Shown here piece after piece: positions 42,828 to 51,787 of a stretch of 64,000 nt of DNA. The DNA is taken from the NCBI GenBank assembly GCA_905233165.1, contig CAJODL010000012.1:1-64000 (forward strand), given 5' to 3'. This DNA comes from an uncultured Prevotella sp. Lineage in GTDB: Bacteria; Bacteroidota; Bacteroidia; Bacteroidales; Bacteroidaceae. The number at the start of each line of letters is the position of its first letter. Position 1 is the first letter of the stretch. The position numbers and the translations under genes were made by a program. The notes below the pieces were generated by a model. The model searched no databases. It was not told where the DNA came from and saw only the letters and a list, made by a program, of their open reading frames with translations.

Positions 42828-42835
42828 CAAAATTA
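42828..42835 (-). promoter_or_regulatory. Candidate -7 box for the RluA operon (TAATTTTG)
   Basis: The minus strand reads TAATTTTG, about 50 nt upstream of the chosen ATG. The -33 element is weak. Confidence 0.4.
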
Positions 42836-42917
42836 GGAAATTTTATTCAGATACTAGGTTTGTAGTCCATATTTTTAAGAAACTTTTAGAGAAAATAGTC
42901 ATAATTTTAAGAAATAA

Positions 42918-42949
42918 TTTGGTTAATATAGATAAATTTGATACATTTG
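42918..42949 (+). promoter_or_regulatory. Promoter of the rnf operon
   Basis: TTTG (42918-42921), a 20-nt spacer and TACATTTG (42942-42949): a full match to the Bacteroidetes consensus, 22 nt before the first candidate ATG. Confidence 0.8.
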
Positions 42950-42970
42950 CACCCGATATTGCAGAAAATT

Positions 42971-43165
42971 ATGTCCTTCAACAACATGAACAACAAAAAC
43001 TCAGAATCTTGTATCGGTTGCCAGCTTTATGAGCAATGTGGCTCCGTGTGCGATATAGTTGACAGTGGGACATCTGCATGGGGAAAGTTACTTCTGCCTT
43101 GTGCACTGCTTATAGCGGTGATATTGATGGTGGGAGTGTCATACCTTATAAATCTTATGTTCTAA
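42971..43165 (+). CDS. Short Cys-rich membrane protein at the head of the rnf operon (RseC-like remnant?)
   Basis: About 64 residues from the ATG at 42971, or 59 from 42986. It has a cysteine cluster C-x2-C-x5-C-x3-C (CIGCQLYEQCGSVC) followed by one membrane helix (about 38-60). Other Bacteroidetes rnf operons begin with rseC, which has a cysteine motif, a cytoplasmic domain and two helices in about 140 residues. This protein keeps only the cysteines and one helix. It could be a shortened RseC or a different iron-sulphur membrane peptide. The promoter directly upstream supports translation. Confidence 0.6.
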   Translation: MSFNNMNNKNSESCIGCQLYEQCGSVCDIVDSGTSAWGKLLLPCALLIAVILMVGVSYLINLMF

Positions 43166-43189
43166 AGCCTTTAAAATAACTACTATAAA

Positions 43190-44074
43190 ATGAATTTTAT
43201 CTTATCTGCAGTAATTGCTTTAGTGGCAATCGCATTGGTAGCGTCAGTAGTGCTCTATGTATGCTCTAAGCGCTTTGCTGTACAGGAAGACCCTCGTTTA
43301 TCTGTTGTGGCAGAAGCATTGCCGCAGGCTAACTGTGGCGGTTGTGGCTTTCCTGGCTGCTCAGGTCTTGCAGCGGCTCTTGTCAAGGGGGCTGATGCTG
43401 GAACTATAGAAGGACTCTCGTGTCCTGTCGGTGGTCAGGAGGTGATGACCAAGATTGCTGGCTTGCTCGGTATGGAAGCTGGTGACAGTGCTCCGAAAGT
43501 TGCTGTTGTCAGATGCAACGGATGTTTGGAACATCGTCCCCGTATAGCAGAGTATGATGGCTTGCGCTCTTGCGCAGCTATGAATAGTGTTGGAAGTGGT
43601 GAGACAGCTTGCGGTTACGGATGTCTGGGATGTGGAGATTGTGTGTCGGCTTGTAATTTTGGCGCGATAACAATAGATCCCGATTTGGGACTCCCTGTCG
43701 TTAATGAAGACTTGTGCACCTCTTGTGGCGCTTGTGTAAAAGCTTGTCCACGCAATATTATAGAATTGCGTTACAAGGGACGTGTTATAAAGGAACAGCC
43801 ACATCGCGTGTATGTATCGTGTGTAAATAAGGATAAAGGGCCTGTTGCAAACAAAGTATGTAAGGTCAGCTGTATAGCATGCGGTAAATGCCAGAAGGTT
43901 TGTAAGTTTGAGGCAATCTCAATAGAGAATAATGTCGCATATATAGATATGGATAAGTGTAAGGCTTGCGGGCTCTGTGTTCGCGAGTGTCCAAAGAATG
44001 CTATCCATGCAACATGGGAATTGCCGGCACTGAAACCAAAAGAGCCACAGGCTGAGGAAACAACTAACGCATAA
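43190..44074 (+). CDS. rnfB: Rnf complex subunit B (iron-sulphur protein)
   Basis: 294 residues. An N-terminal membrane anchor (about 3-25) is followed by the four-cysteine Fe4S4 domain (QANCGGCGFPGCSG and a later Cys), then several ferredoxin CxxCxxCxxxC clusters (CLGCGDCVSAC, CTSCGACVKAC, CIACGKCQKVC, CKACGLCVREC). It passes electrons from ferredoxin into the membrane complex that pumps Na+ or H+ while reducing NAD+. Length is typical for the anaerobe-type RnfB. It starts 24 nt after the short Cys-rich gene. Confidence 0.97.
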   Translation: MNFILSAVIALVAIALVASVVLYVCSKRFAVQEDPRLSVVAEALPQANCGGCGFPGCSGLAAALVKGADAGTIEGLSCPVGGQEVMTKIAGLLGMEAGDSAPKVAVVRCNGCLEHRPRIAEYDGLRSCAAMNSVGSGETACGYGCLGCGDCVSACNFGAITIDPDLGLPVVNEDLCTSCGACVKACPRNIIELRYKGRVIKEQPHRVYVSCVNKDKGPVANKVCKVSCIACGKCQKVCKFEAISIENNVAYIDMDKCKACGLCVRECPKNAIHATWELPALKPKEPQAEETTNA

Positions 44075-44088
44075 AAACACTAAGGAAA

Positions 44089-45441
44089 TTGGATACAAAA
44101 ACATTTAGAATAGGTGGTGTTCATCCTGAGGAGAACAAGTTGACCCATGAAGAGCCGACGCAAGTTGCTCCATTACCTCAGCAGGCTATATTCCCTCTGA
44201 GTCAGCACATCGGTGCTCCTGCAAAACCTATCGTCCAGAAAGGCGATAAGGTAAAGGTGGGTACAATGATAGCTGAGGCAAGCGGCTTTGTGAGTGCTAA
44301 TATTTTCTCTTCTGTGTCAGGAACCGTTTTCAAGGTTGATAACGCTGTTGATGCAACAGGCTATCAAAGGCCTTGTATCATAATCAATGTAGAGGGTGAT
44401 GAATGGGAAGAATCCATAGACCGTTCTGACAAGATAGAACGTTTGGAACATCATCCGGAACTGACAGCAGAGAAAATTATTGAGAAAGTAAAATATGCTG
44501 GCATCGTTGGTATGGGAGGTGCATGCTTCCCAACACATGTGAAATTGTGTCCTCCACCAACAGAAAAAGCTGAATGCGTCATAATAAATGGTGTCGAGTG
44601 TGAGCCATATATCACGTCAGATTATCGCCTGATGATGGAAAAGCCTGATGAAGTTATCGAAGGCGTAAAACTTATCATGAAGGCGGTAGGCGTAAATAAG
44701 GCATACATCGGTATTGAGACAAATAAGCCTCACGCCATAGACTTGATGATACAGAAACTGATGACCAACCTTGATATAGAAGTAGTGCCATTGGCAAAGA
44801 AATATCCGCAAGGTGGTGAGAAACAGCTTATCGATGCCGTTATTCGCAGACAAGTACCAGCACCTCCTGCTATTCCTATCAACGTTGGGGCAATAGTACA
44901 GAATGTGGCTACTGCTGTCGCTATCTATGAAGCGGTAATGAAGAATAAGCCTCTCTTCGAGCGCTATACAACTGTTACGGGTAAGCAATTGAAGAAGCCG
45001 GGCAATTTCTTGGTGCGTATGGGAACCCCATTCGGGCAGTTGATAGACCTCTGTGGCGGATTGCCTGACGGAGACAACAAAATTCTTGCTGGTGGTCCGA
45101 TGATGGGTAAGGCTGTCAATAGCCTGAATACCCCTGTCGGAAAAGGACAGAATTCTATTACTGTGCTTTCAGACATGGATGCCCACAGAAAAGAACCACA
45201 GCCTTGTATCAGATGTGCAAAATGTGTAGGAGCATGCCCTATGGGACTGGAGCCTTATCTGCTTGCAAAGGGTAGTGCGATGAAGATGTGGGAGCGCATG
45301 GAGGCTGAGATGATAACAAGTTGCATAGAATGCGGCTCATGTCAGTTTACTTGCCCAGCACATCGTCCGCTGCTTGATAATATAAGAATGGGTAAGCAAA
45401 CTGTTATGGGAATCATACGCAGTAGAGCTGCAAAGAAGTAA
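44089..45441 (+). CDS. rnfC: Rnf complex subunit C (NADH-binding)
   Basis: 450 residues starting from TTG at 44091 minus two (44089), giving MDTKTFRIGGVHPEENK as in homologues; no ATG is available before the conserved GGVHP. The NADH/FMN domain (GMGGACFPTHVKL, IINGVECEPYIT) and two C-terminal CxxCxxCxxxC clusters (CIRCAKCVGACP and CIECGSCQFTCP) are intact. It is the peripheral subunit exchanging electrons with NAD(H). The weak start codon may set RnfC stoichiometry, which is inference. Confidence 0.95.
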   Translation: MDTKTFRIGGVHPEENKLTHEEPTQVAPLPQQAIFPLSQHIGAPAKPIVQKGDKVKVGTMIAEASGFVSANIFSSVSGTVFKVDNAVDATGYQRPCIIINVEGDEWEESIDRSDKIERLEHHPELTAEKIIEKVKYAGIVGMGGACFPTHVKLCPPPTEKAECVIINGVECEPYITSDYRLMMEKPDEVIEGVKLIMKAVGVNKAYIGIETNKPHAIDLMIQKLMTNLDIEVVPLAKKYPQGGEKQLIDAVIRRQVPAPPAIPINVGAIVQNVATAVAIYEAVMKNKPLFERYTTVTGKQLKKPGNFLVRMGTPFGQLIDLCGGLPDGDNKILAGGPMMGKAVNSLNTPVGKGQNSITVLSDMDAHRKEPQPCIRCAKCVGACPMGLEPYLLAKGSAMKMWERMEAEMITSCIECGSCQFTCPAHRPLLDNIRMGKQTVMGIIRSRAAKK

Positions 45442-45442
45442 C

Positions 45443-45477
45443 GTTTAACGGTTAAAGTTTAAAGTTTAAAGGTTATT
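45443..45477. repeat. Heptamer array, 5 units (GTTTAAA)
   Basis: GTTTAAC, GGTTAAA, GTTTAAA, GTTTAAA and GGTTATT lie between the rnfC stop and the rnfD start. Confidence 0.9.
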
Positions 45478-45485
45478 GATATAAT

Positions 45486-46493
45486 ATGTCACAAATAATA
45501 GTATCATTATCTCCACATGCTCATGGCACTGATTCTGTTGAGAAGAATATGTATGGTGTCGTCATAGCGCTTCTTCCTGCGCTGTTGGCATCGTTCTATT
45601 TCTTCGGCATAGGATCGCTGATTGTTTGTGCTGCCAGCGTTATAGCATGTGTACTTTTTGAGTGGTTGATAAGCAAGTTCTTGCTTCAACGTACTCCCAC
45701 TATCACTGATGGCTCTGCCATAGTGACGGGACTGCTTTTGGGTATGAACCTGCCAAGTAATTTCCCAATATGGATGATAGTCATTGGCGCCTTGGTTGCC
45801 ATCGGTGTCGGCAAGATGACCTTTGGAGGACTGGGACAAAATCCCTTCAATCCTGCTCTTGTAGGACGCTGTTTCCTGCTTGTCAGCTTTCCTGTGGCGA
45901 TGACATCATGGCCAGTAGGAAACCAACTGATGGCTTATACCGATGCTACAACAGGAGCAACGCCTTTGTACCTGATGCAGATGGCAATAAAGAATGGTGA
46001 CCCGTCATTGTTGGAAAAACTCCCGTCATCCCTCGATATGTTCCTGGGCGTAACCCAAACCAACAATATGGGTGCCGGTACAACTGGTGAGATATGTGCA
46101 GTAGCACTTCTGTTGGGAATGATATATATGCTGTATAAGAAAATAATAACATGGCACATACCTGTCAGCATCATCGCTACGGTATTCTGTTTCTCAGGCT
46201 TGCTGCATCTGTCTAATCCGGTATATGCCAATCCTGTTCAGGTTATCCTGTCAGGCGGTTTGATGCTGGGAGCTATCTTCATGGCAACAGACTATGTCAC
46301 ATCACCAATGTGTGCAAGGGGGCAGTTGATATATGGTATATGCATTGGCCTGCTGACAGTTATCATACGTAACTGGGGAGCATATCCGGAAGGAATGTCA
46401 TTCGCAATACTCATTATGAATGCATTCACTCCGCTGATAAATTATTATGTGAAACCAAAACGCTTTGGTGAAGTGCCAAAGGCTGCCAAATAA
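45486..46493 (+). CDS. rnfD: Rnf complex subunit D
   Basis: 335 residues with about nine membrane helices. TDGSAIVTGLLLGMNLP and FGGLGQNPFNPALVGR are the conserved RnfD/NqrB blocks, and the Thr in the TTGAT segment is the expected site of covalent FMN attachment. It is part of the ion-translocating core. It follows a heptamer array after rnfC. rnfG starts 16 nt after its stop. Confidence 0.96.
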   Translation: MSQIIVSLSPHAHGTDSVEKNMYGVVIALLPALLASFYFFGIGSLIVCAASVIACVLFEWLISKFLLQRTPTITDGSAIVTGLLLGMNLPSNFPIWMIVIGALVAIGVGKMTFGGLGQNPFNPALVGRCFLLVSFPVAMTSWPVGNQLMAYTDATTGATPLYLMQMAIKNGDPSLLEKLPSSLDMFLGVTQTNNMGAGTTGEICAVALLLGMIYMLYKKIITWHIPVSIIATVFCFSGLLHLSNPVYANPVQVILSGGLMLGAIFMATDYVTSPMCARGQLIYGICIGLLTVIIRNWGAYPEGMSFAILIMNAFTPLINYYVKPKRFGEVPKAAK

Positions 46494-46509
46494 AGGGAGG
46501 ACGAATAAC

Positions 46510-47133
46510 ATGGAAAGACTGAAATCAAATCTTCAGAATATGGTCGGTGTCCTCGTTGGCGTTGCTTTCGTGTGTGCTCTTCTGCTGTCTGTGTTTAATA
46601 AGGTGACATCAGGCCCTGTGGCAGAACAGGCTGCAAAAACTCTTCAGGATGGTATTAAGAATGTCATGCAGAGTGATAGCGTTGTGGTAGAGGGTGATAC
46701 TATAGTTGAGAAAGAGTTTAATGGAAAGATGCTCTCTTTCGTAGTGCATAATACTAACAAGGGTGTTGCAGTAGAGAGTACAGACCCTAATGCTTTTGGC
46801 GGAAACCTGAAAGTGCTTGTCGGATTTGCCGAAGATGGCGAGATTCTCGGATATACCATTTTGGAAAGTGCTGAGACCCCAGGACTTGGAGCAAAGGCTG
46901 CTGAATGGTTCCTTGATGAGGCTCCTGGTGATATCGTTGGCTTGAATGCTTGGAAGAATAATCTTATGGTTACACAAGATGGTGGTGAGGTGAATGCTAT
47001 CACAGCTTCTACTATCACCTCGCGTGCATTCCTGAGAGCCATAACACAAGCTTGGTCAGCATATCGTGGAGATAAGGATGATGCTAAGACTGGAGCTACA
47101 GAACAAGAAGAGAAGAAAGGAGGTAAGAAATGA
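46510..47133 (+). CDS. rnfG: Rnf complex subunit G (covalent flavoprotein)
   Basis: 207 residues from the ATG at 46510 (MERLKSN); an upstream in-frame extension into rnfD is not needed. One N-terminal helix (about 9-29) and a periplasmic FMN domain with the attachment Thr in ITASTITSRA. LGYTILESAETPGLGAKA matches the family. It overlaps rnfE by 4 nt (ATGA). The C-terminus is Lys/Glu-rich. Confidence 0.95.
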   Translation: MERLKSNLQNMVGVLVGVAFVCALLLSVFNKVTSGPVAEQAAKTLQDGIKNVMQSDSVVVEGDTIVEKEFNGKMLSFVVHNTNKGVAVESTDPNAFGGNLKVLVGFAEDGEILGYTILESAETPGLGAKAAEWFLDEAPGDIVGLNAWKNNLMVTQDGGEVNAITASTITSRAFLRAITQAWSAYRGDKDDAKTGATEQEEKKGGKK

Positions 47134-47714
47134 GTAATGCAAAAATAATTTTTAATGGTATAATAAAGGAGAATCCTACGTTCGTCCTATTATTGGGAAT
47201 GTGTCCTACATTGGCCACAACCACAAGTGCGATGAATGGTATGATGATGGGACTTGCTACAATGGTGGTGCTCATTTTCTCCAACCTTGTTATATCAAGT
47301 ATCAGGAACTATGTGCCAGATATGGTGCATATCCCGGTATATATCGTTGTTATAGCAACACTGGTGACAATAGTGCAGATGTGCTTGGCTGCCTATCTGC
47401 CTGACGTAAACAAATCATTGGGATTGTTTATACCTCTCATTGTTGTAAACTGTATCATTCTCGGACGTGCTGAAGCCTTCGCATCAAAGAATGATCCAGT
47501 AGCTTCAATGTGCGATGGACTTGGTATAGGACTCGGTTTTACATTAGCTCTCACACTCCTTGGAATATGCAGGGAGCTGCTTGGTAATGGTACTGTCTTT
47601 GATGTTCGTCTCATATCTGAGGAATATGGTATGCTTTTGTTCATACTCCCTCCAGGGGCATTTATGACGTTAGGTTTCCTGATTGCCATAAAGAATCGTT
47701 TTACAAAAGAATAA
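47130..47714 (+). CDS. rnfE: Rnf complex subunit E
   Basis: 194 residues, six membrane helices. NPTFVLLLGMCPTLATTTSAMNG and the paired NCIILGRAEAFASKNDP block identify RnfE/NqrD, which with RnfA forms the symmetric membrane pair holding an iron-sulphur centre between them (conserved Cys in MCPTLA and VNCII). The start overlaps the rnfG stop, and rnfA follows after 19 nt. Confidence 0.96.
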   Translation: MSNAKIIFNGIIKENPTFVLLLGMCPTLATTTSAMNGMMMGLATMVVLIFSNLVISSIRNYVPDMVHIPVYIVVIATLVTIVQMCLAAYLPDVNKSLGLFIPLIVVNCIILGRAEAFASKNDPVASMCDGLGIGLGFTLALTLLGICRELLGNGTVFDVRLISEEYGMLLFILPPGAFMTLGFLIAIKNRFTKE

Positions 47715-47733
47715 CCCTCAAAGCTCTTAGAAA

Positions 47734-48336
47734 ATGGAATATATACTTATATGCATAACTGCGATATTTGTTAATAATATCGTACTGAGTCAGTTCCTTG
47801 GCATCTGTCCGTTCTTGGGAGTGTCACAGAGGGTGAATACAGCTCTCGGAATGGGGGCTGCTGTAACTTTCGTGATGACGTTGGCAACTGTCGTAACATA
47901 TCTGTTGCAGATATATGTCCTCAATCCGATGGATTTGGGCTATCTGCAGACACTGTCGTTTATTCTTGTCATTGCCTCTTTGGTACAATTGGTAGAGATA
48001 ATACTGAAGAAGGTGTCCCCTGCTTTATATCAGTCGCTGGGAGTATTCCTTCCCCTCATTACCACAAACTGTGCCATACTGGGTGTAGCAATCCTCGTAA
48101 TACAGCGTGATTACACATTGCTCGAAAGTCTCGTGTATGCACTCGCTTCTGCTATTGGCTTTGGCTTGGCACTTGTGATATTTGCAGGCTTGCGCGAACA
48201 TCTCGCTATGGCTGACATTCCAAAGGGAATGCGTGGAATGGCGATAACTCTTGTGACAGCAGGCATTCTGGCTCTTGCCTTCATGGGATTCAGTGGTGTC
48301 GATGGTGGTCTGAAACCATTATTTGGAATAGAATAA
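47734..48336 (+). CDS. rnfA: Rnf complex subunit A
   Basis: 200 residues, six membrane helices. [19 protein letters not shown] and [12 protein letters not shown] are the RnfA/NqrE signatures with the two conserved Cys. It completes the Rnf set in the order B-C-D-G-E-A. In saccharolytic anaerobes the complex links reduced ferredoxin to NADH and an ion gradient. A hairpin and a terminator follow. Confidence 0.96.
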   Translation: MEYILICITAIFVNNIVLSQFLGICPFLGVSQRVNTALGMGAAVTFVMTLATVVTYLLQIYVLNPMDLGYLQTLSFILVIASLVQLVEIILKKVSPALYQSLGVFLPLITTNCAILGVAILVIQRDYTLLESLVYALASAIGFGLALVIFAGLREHLAMADIPKGMRGMAITLVTAGILALAFMGFSGVDGGLKPLFGIE

Positions 48337-48428
48337 CTGATGGATATAACGATTATATAGCATCAGTTCAGAGATACGTCCGTGTCTCGCTAGCATCAGA
48401 GCACGGATTATTTGTGTTTGTGTTGTTG

Positions 48429-48465
48429 TCTCCCTCCGACGTGATGTCTGGGGGGAGATTTTTTT
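48429..48465 (+). terminator. Terminator of the rnf operon
   Basis: TCTCCCTCC (48429-48437) pairs with GGGGGGAGA (48450-48458) followed by seven T. A smaller stem (TCCGTG/CACGGA, 48379-48407) precedes it. Confidence 0.85.
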
Positions 48466-48514
48466 ATTAAAAGTAATTGTATTTCAATATTTTTTTATAC
48501 CTTTGATCTTTTTA

Positions 48515-48546
48515 TTTGTATTTCTCATAACTTAATCGTATCTTTG
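48515..48546 (+). promoter_or_regulatory. Promoter of the TonB receptor gene; copy A of a repeated promoter block
   Basis: TTTG (48515-48518), 20 nt, TATCTTTG (48539-48546). The whole block from about 48508 to 48550 is nearly identical to one upstream of hisH (51842-51873) and similar to 51756-51787. Confidence 0.85.
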
Positions 48547-48589
48547 CAGCGCAAAATGATTTATAGATTATAATACAACACTGCACGAA

Positions 48590-50473
48590 ATGAAAAAGAA
48601 AATTTTGATTATGGCCCTTGCGGCTTGTGGTTGTGGCACATACGCTGCAGAGCCAACAGATAGCGTGTCCCTTGAAAATGTTACAGTAACAGGAGTCCGT
48701 AGCGCTGCAGATATCAGGCAGTTGCCATTTACTGTTACGACAATAAGTAAAGAGGTTCTTAACGAAAACTATAGGCAGAACATCTTACCTACATTGACAG
48801 AACAAGTACCAGGTCTTATGGTAGCCTCTCGTGGCATCTTGGGCTATGGCGTAAGTAATGGTGCTGCTGGTGGTATGACAATGCGTGGTTTGTCAAGTGG
48901 AGCAGGCCAAATGATGGTGCTTATTGATGGACATCCACAGTATAATGGTGTATATGGCCACAGCATTGCTGACAGTTATTACAGCATGATGGCTGAAAGG
49001 GTAGAGGTGCTTCGTGGCCCTGCTTCCGTATTGTATGGAAGCAATGCTATGGGAGGCGTCATCAATATTGTTACCGATGACCTCTCGACGCTTCGTAATG
49101 GCACACAAACAATGATAGGCGTTGGCGCAGGCAGCTATGGAACTATCCAGACGGAAGCAATGAACAGATTGCGCAAGGGCAAGTTCTTCAGCTCTGTTGG
49201 GGGACAGTATTCACGTTCTGACAACCACAGGCCGAATATGGGCTTTGAGCAGTATGGTGGCTTCTTGAAGTTGGGGTATGACTTCTCTGAACATTGGAAG
49301 TTGACAGGAGACGGATCTGTGACCCATTTCAATGCCAGCAATCCAGGTAAGGATACAGAGCCAAAACTGTGCAATGACCAATGGATAACCCGTATGACGG
49401 CCAATGTGGTGCTCGAGAATAATTTCGACAGAGTAAAAGGTGCAATTAGCATCTATGACAACTTTGGCATCCATAAGATTGATGATGGATATAATGCCAA
49501 TGGCGGCAAGCCACAGACAGATCTGTTCCGCAGCAGGGATGCACTTGCTGGAGTATCTTGGTATGAGACAATCAGAGCTTGGGAAGGCGCAAGCTGGACA
49601 CTTGGTGTAGATTATCAGCACATCTATGGAAGAGCCTGGTACACAAACAAGCAGACAGGAGAAAAAGTCGTTACGCCACAACGTCTTAAGCAGAGTTGTC
49701 ATGTACACGATAATGAGATAGCAGGTTATGTGCAGTATCATCAGAACCTGGGTGAGCGCTGGAGCCTTGATGCAGGCTTACGTGTAGACAACCACTCTCA
49801 GGCAGGAACACAGTGGATTCCTCAAGGTGGTATAGTATATCGTCCTATAGAAAATGGCCAGATAAAGGCTCTCGTAAGCAAGGGTTTCCGCAATCCTACA
49901 ACACGAGAAATGTATCTCTATGGCACAGCGAACAGCGATTCCCTGAAAGCTGAAAACATGATGAACTATGAGATATCCTGGCATCATAGCCTGAAGGACT
50001 TGTCATACGGCTTGACAGCATTCTTCATTGATGGTAAGAATATGATACAGACGATTGCTGGCAGAAATGTCAACTCTGGTGGATTTATCAATAAGGGTAT
50101 CGAGGCAGATGCATCTTGGAACGTAACACCTCATTGGACAGTAATGACTAACCATTCGTATGTCTATATGCACAATCCAATTGTTGGCGCTCCTCGCTAT
50201 AAGGGATACCTTGGAGCTCGCATGCATTATGGAAAATGGGGCGTTGTTGCAGGCTTGCAGCAGTTGTCTCACTTGTGTACTGAGGTAAATGCCAAGACTG
50301 GCAACAGTTATGAAAAGGCAACACTCTTGAATGTAACTGTTGACTACGAGCTGATGAAGGATATTACTTTGTGGGCAAAGGGAGACAATCTGTTTGCTTG
50401 CAAATATGAGATAAACAAAGGTTATGTGATGCCAAGAGCAACATTCATGGCAGGCGTGAAGGTGAAGCTGTGA
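48590..50473 (+). CDS. TonB-dependent outer-membrane receptor
   Basis: 627 residues. Signal peptide, plug domain (ENVTVTGVRSAADIRQLPFTVTTIS, VLIDGHPQYNGVYG, VEVLRGPASVLYGSNAMGGVINIVT) and a 22-strand barrel ending in GVKVKL. The size and plug are of the BtuB/Cir/HmuR class, not the SusC class (no SusD neighbour), so a small ligand such as iron chelate, haem or cobalamin is expected. The ligand cannot be decided. The 3' end runs into a heptamer array that leads to the DUF362 gene, suggesting cotranscription. Confidence 0.92.
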   Translation: MKKKILIMALAACGCGTYAAEPTDSVSLENVTVTGVRSAADIRQLPFTVTTISKEVLNENYRQNILPTLTEQVPGLMVASRGILGYGVSNGAAGGMTMRGLSSGAGQMMVLIDGHPQYNGVYGHSIADSYYSMMAERVEVLRGPASVLYGSNAMGGVINIVTDDLSTLRNGTQTMIGVGAGSYGTIQTEAMNRLRKGKFFSSVGGQYSRSDNHRPNMGFEQYGGFLKLGYDFSEHWKLTGDGSVTHFNASNPGKDTEPKLCNDQWITRMTANVVLENNFDRVKGAISIYDNFGIHKIDDGYNANGGKPQTDLFRSRDALAGVSWYETIRAWEGASWTLGVDYQHIYGRAWYTNKQTGEKVVTPQRLKQSCHVHDNEIAGYVQYHQNLGERWSLDAGLRVDNHSQAGTQWIPQGGIVYRPIENGQIKALVSKGFRNPTTREMYLYGTANSDSLKAENMMNYEISWHHSLKDLSYGLTAFFIDGKNMIQTIAGRNVNSGGFINKGIEADASWNVTPHWTVMTNHSYVYMHNPIVGAPRYKGYLGARMHYGKWGVVAGLQQLSHLCTEVNAKTGNSYEKATLLNVTVDYELMKDITLWAKGDNLFACKYEINKGYVMPRATFMAGVKVKL

Positions 50474-50530
50474 AGGGTGAAGGATGATGGATGAAGGATT
50501 CAATATTCAATGTTCAATATTCAATGATGA
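50461..50530. repeat. Heptamer array, 10 units, spanning two genes
   Basis: GGTGAAG, CTGTGAA, GGGTGAA, GGATGAT, GGATGAA, GGATTCA, ATATTCA, ATGTTCA, ATATTCA and ATGATGA in one phase. It starts within the last codons of the TonB receptor, covers its stop (50471) and ends with the start codons of the DUF362 gene (50524/50527). Confidence 0.9.
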
Positions 50531-51489
50531 AAAGACTAATTGTTTTTGTATTTGTTGCATTAAGCACAATAATGTGCAATGCACAAAGTAAGGTATATCT
50601 GACTAAGGATATTACCCCTGATGGTTTGGTGAAAGTGTATGAGGCTCTTGGCGTAAAACCTGTTGGAAAGGTTGCTGTAAAGATTTCTACAGGAGAAATG
50701 GGTGGTAACAACTACTTGAAGCCAGCCCTGATAGAGAAACTGGTGAAGAAGGTTGATGGCATTATCGTAGAATGCTGTACAGCTTATGGCGGCTCTCGTC
50801 AAGATAAGGCAAAGCATTGGGAAACAATCAAGGCTCATGGATTCCTCGATATCGCAAAGGTAGATATCATGGATGAATTTGGTGAGATAAAGATTCCTGT
50901 AAAGGATACCAAATGGCTGAAGTATGATATTGTGGGCGAACATGTAAAGAACTATGACTTCATGATAAACCTGGCTCACTACAAAGGTCATCAGATGGGC
51001 GGTTTTGGCGGTGTGTTGAAGAATGCTTCTATTGGTGTTGCTTCTACTGCAGGAAAGGCTTATATCCATTCTCATGGTGTGACAGAAAAGACTCCGGAAT
51101 GCTGGCAATATACGCAGCCACAGGATGCTTTCATAGAGTCAATGGCAGCTGCAGCTCAGGCGGTTCATGATTATTTTGTTGCAAAATCAACTAATGGCGA
51201 GACGCGAATCATATATATCGCAGTTATGAATAATATGTCAATAGATTGTGACTGTGACAGCCATCCTGCAGAGCCACTGATTGCTGACTATGGAATCCTT
51301 GCGAGTCTTGACCCTGTTGCATTGGATCAGGCTTGTTATGACATCGTAACAAAGATTCATAATGATGAGCATAACAATACCAAGCCATTATTGGATCGCA
51401 TAGCAAAGCAACATGGTACACATATCTTGGAGTGGGGCGAAAAAATAGGCCTTGGAAGTACCAAGTATGTTATCACAGAATTGAAATAA
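50524..51489 (+). CDS. Secreted DUF362 protein
   Basis: 321 residues from tandem ATG codons at 50524/50527, followed by a signal peptide (MMKRLIVFVFVALSTIMCNAQ). The DUF362 core is clear: KVAVKISTGEMGGNNYLKP, VECCTAYGGSR, NLAHYKGHQMGGFGGVLKNASIG and SLDPVALDQACYDIV. Cytoplasmic members carry ferredoxin clusters; none is present here apart from CDCD. A function for exported members is not established. Its position behind a TonB receptor hints at metal or cofactor handling, which is inference. A terminator follows. Confidence 0.85.
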   Translation: MMKRLIVFVFVALSTIMCNAQSKVYLTKDITPDGLVKVYEALGVKPVGKVAVKISTGEMGGNNYLKPALIEKLVKKVDGIIVECCTAYGGSRQDKAKHWETIKAHGFLDIAKVDIMDEFGEIKIPVKDTKWLKYDIVGEHVKNYDFMINLAHYKGHQMGGFGGVLKNASIGVASTAGKAYIHSHGVTEKTPECWQYTQPQDAFIESMAAAAQAVHDYFVAKSTNGETRIIYIAVMNNMSIDCDCDSHPAEPLIADYGILASLDPVALDQACYDIVTKIHNDEHNNTKPLLDRIAKQHGTHILEWGEKIGLGSTKYVITELK

Positions 51490-51523
51490 AATTCTACGAA
51501 CTCTTAAAATTCATTGGTATGAG

Positions 51524-51557
51524 GTGTGTCACTTTTTTGGGTGGCACACTTTTTTTA
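51524..51557 (+). terminator. Terminator after the DUF362 gene
   Basis: GTGTGTCAC (51524-51532) pairs with GTGGCACAC (51541-51549), then eight T. Confidence 0.88.
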
Positions 51558-51578
51558 TTTTGTGCGAGGGAGAGTTTC

Positions 51579-51662
51579 AATTGCAAAGTCTGCAATTCAA
51601 ATTGCAAAGTTTGCAATTCAGATTTCAAAGTTTGCAACATAGGTTTCAAAGTCTGCAATTGA
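51579..51662. repeat. 21-bp tandem repeat, 4 units
   Basis: Four units of 21 nt (51579, 51600, 51621, 51642) built on TTGCAAAGTTTGCAATTCA. On the minus strand they encode LQTLKPM, LQTLKSE, LQTLQFE and LQTLQLK, a leucine heptad; on the plus strand CKVCNSN-like units. Either strand has an open frame through the array. Confidence 0.85.
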
Positions 51663-51705
51663 AATTGTATAATGGGGAAATTATTTTGTAAGCTTTTCAA
51701 TAAAA

Positions 51706-51734
51706 TTGCAGAAGGCTGTTCTTTTTTACCTTTG
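51706..51734 (+). promoter_or_regulatory. Candidate upstream promoter before his operon
   Basis: TTG (51706-51708), 18 nt, TACCTTTG (51727-51734). It would be the first of three tandem promoter-like sequences before hisH. Confidence 0.4.
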
Positions 51735-51755
51735 AGGTAAATGTTTGAGGTTTTA

Positions 51756-51787
51756 TTTGCATAATTCATAACTTATTCGTACCTCTG
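51756..51787 (+). promoter_or_regulatory. Promoter block copy B (degenerate -7)
   Basis: TTTG (51756-51759), 20 nt, TACCTCTG (51780-51787). Surrounding bases match copies A and C; the -7 box has one mismatch (TCTG for TTTG), so it may be decayed. Confidence 0.55.

Noticed and set aside
42780..42830. Longer RluA-family start at a TTG (42830)
   Set aside because: The codon lies in a -7-box-like sequence, so the transcript probably begins downstream of it. The ATG at 42779 is used.
48337..48589. Cobalamin or other riboswitch before the TonB receptor
   Set aside because: The stretch is explained by a terminator and a standard promoter; the remaining leader of about 40 nt is too short.
51432..51662. 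76-codon plus-strand frame ending in CKVCN units
   Set aside because: It starts inside the DUF362 gene, crosses the terminator and owes its end to the 21-bp repeat. Kept only as a repeat observation.
51579..51662. CRISPR array
   Set aside because: The 21-bp units are contiguous without unique spacers, and no cas genes are near.
51494..51769. 91-codon minus-strand frame with LQTLK heptads
   Set aside because: No promoter on that strand and it overlaps a terminator. Coding is possible but not supported enough for a CDS.
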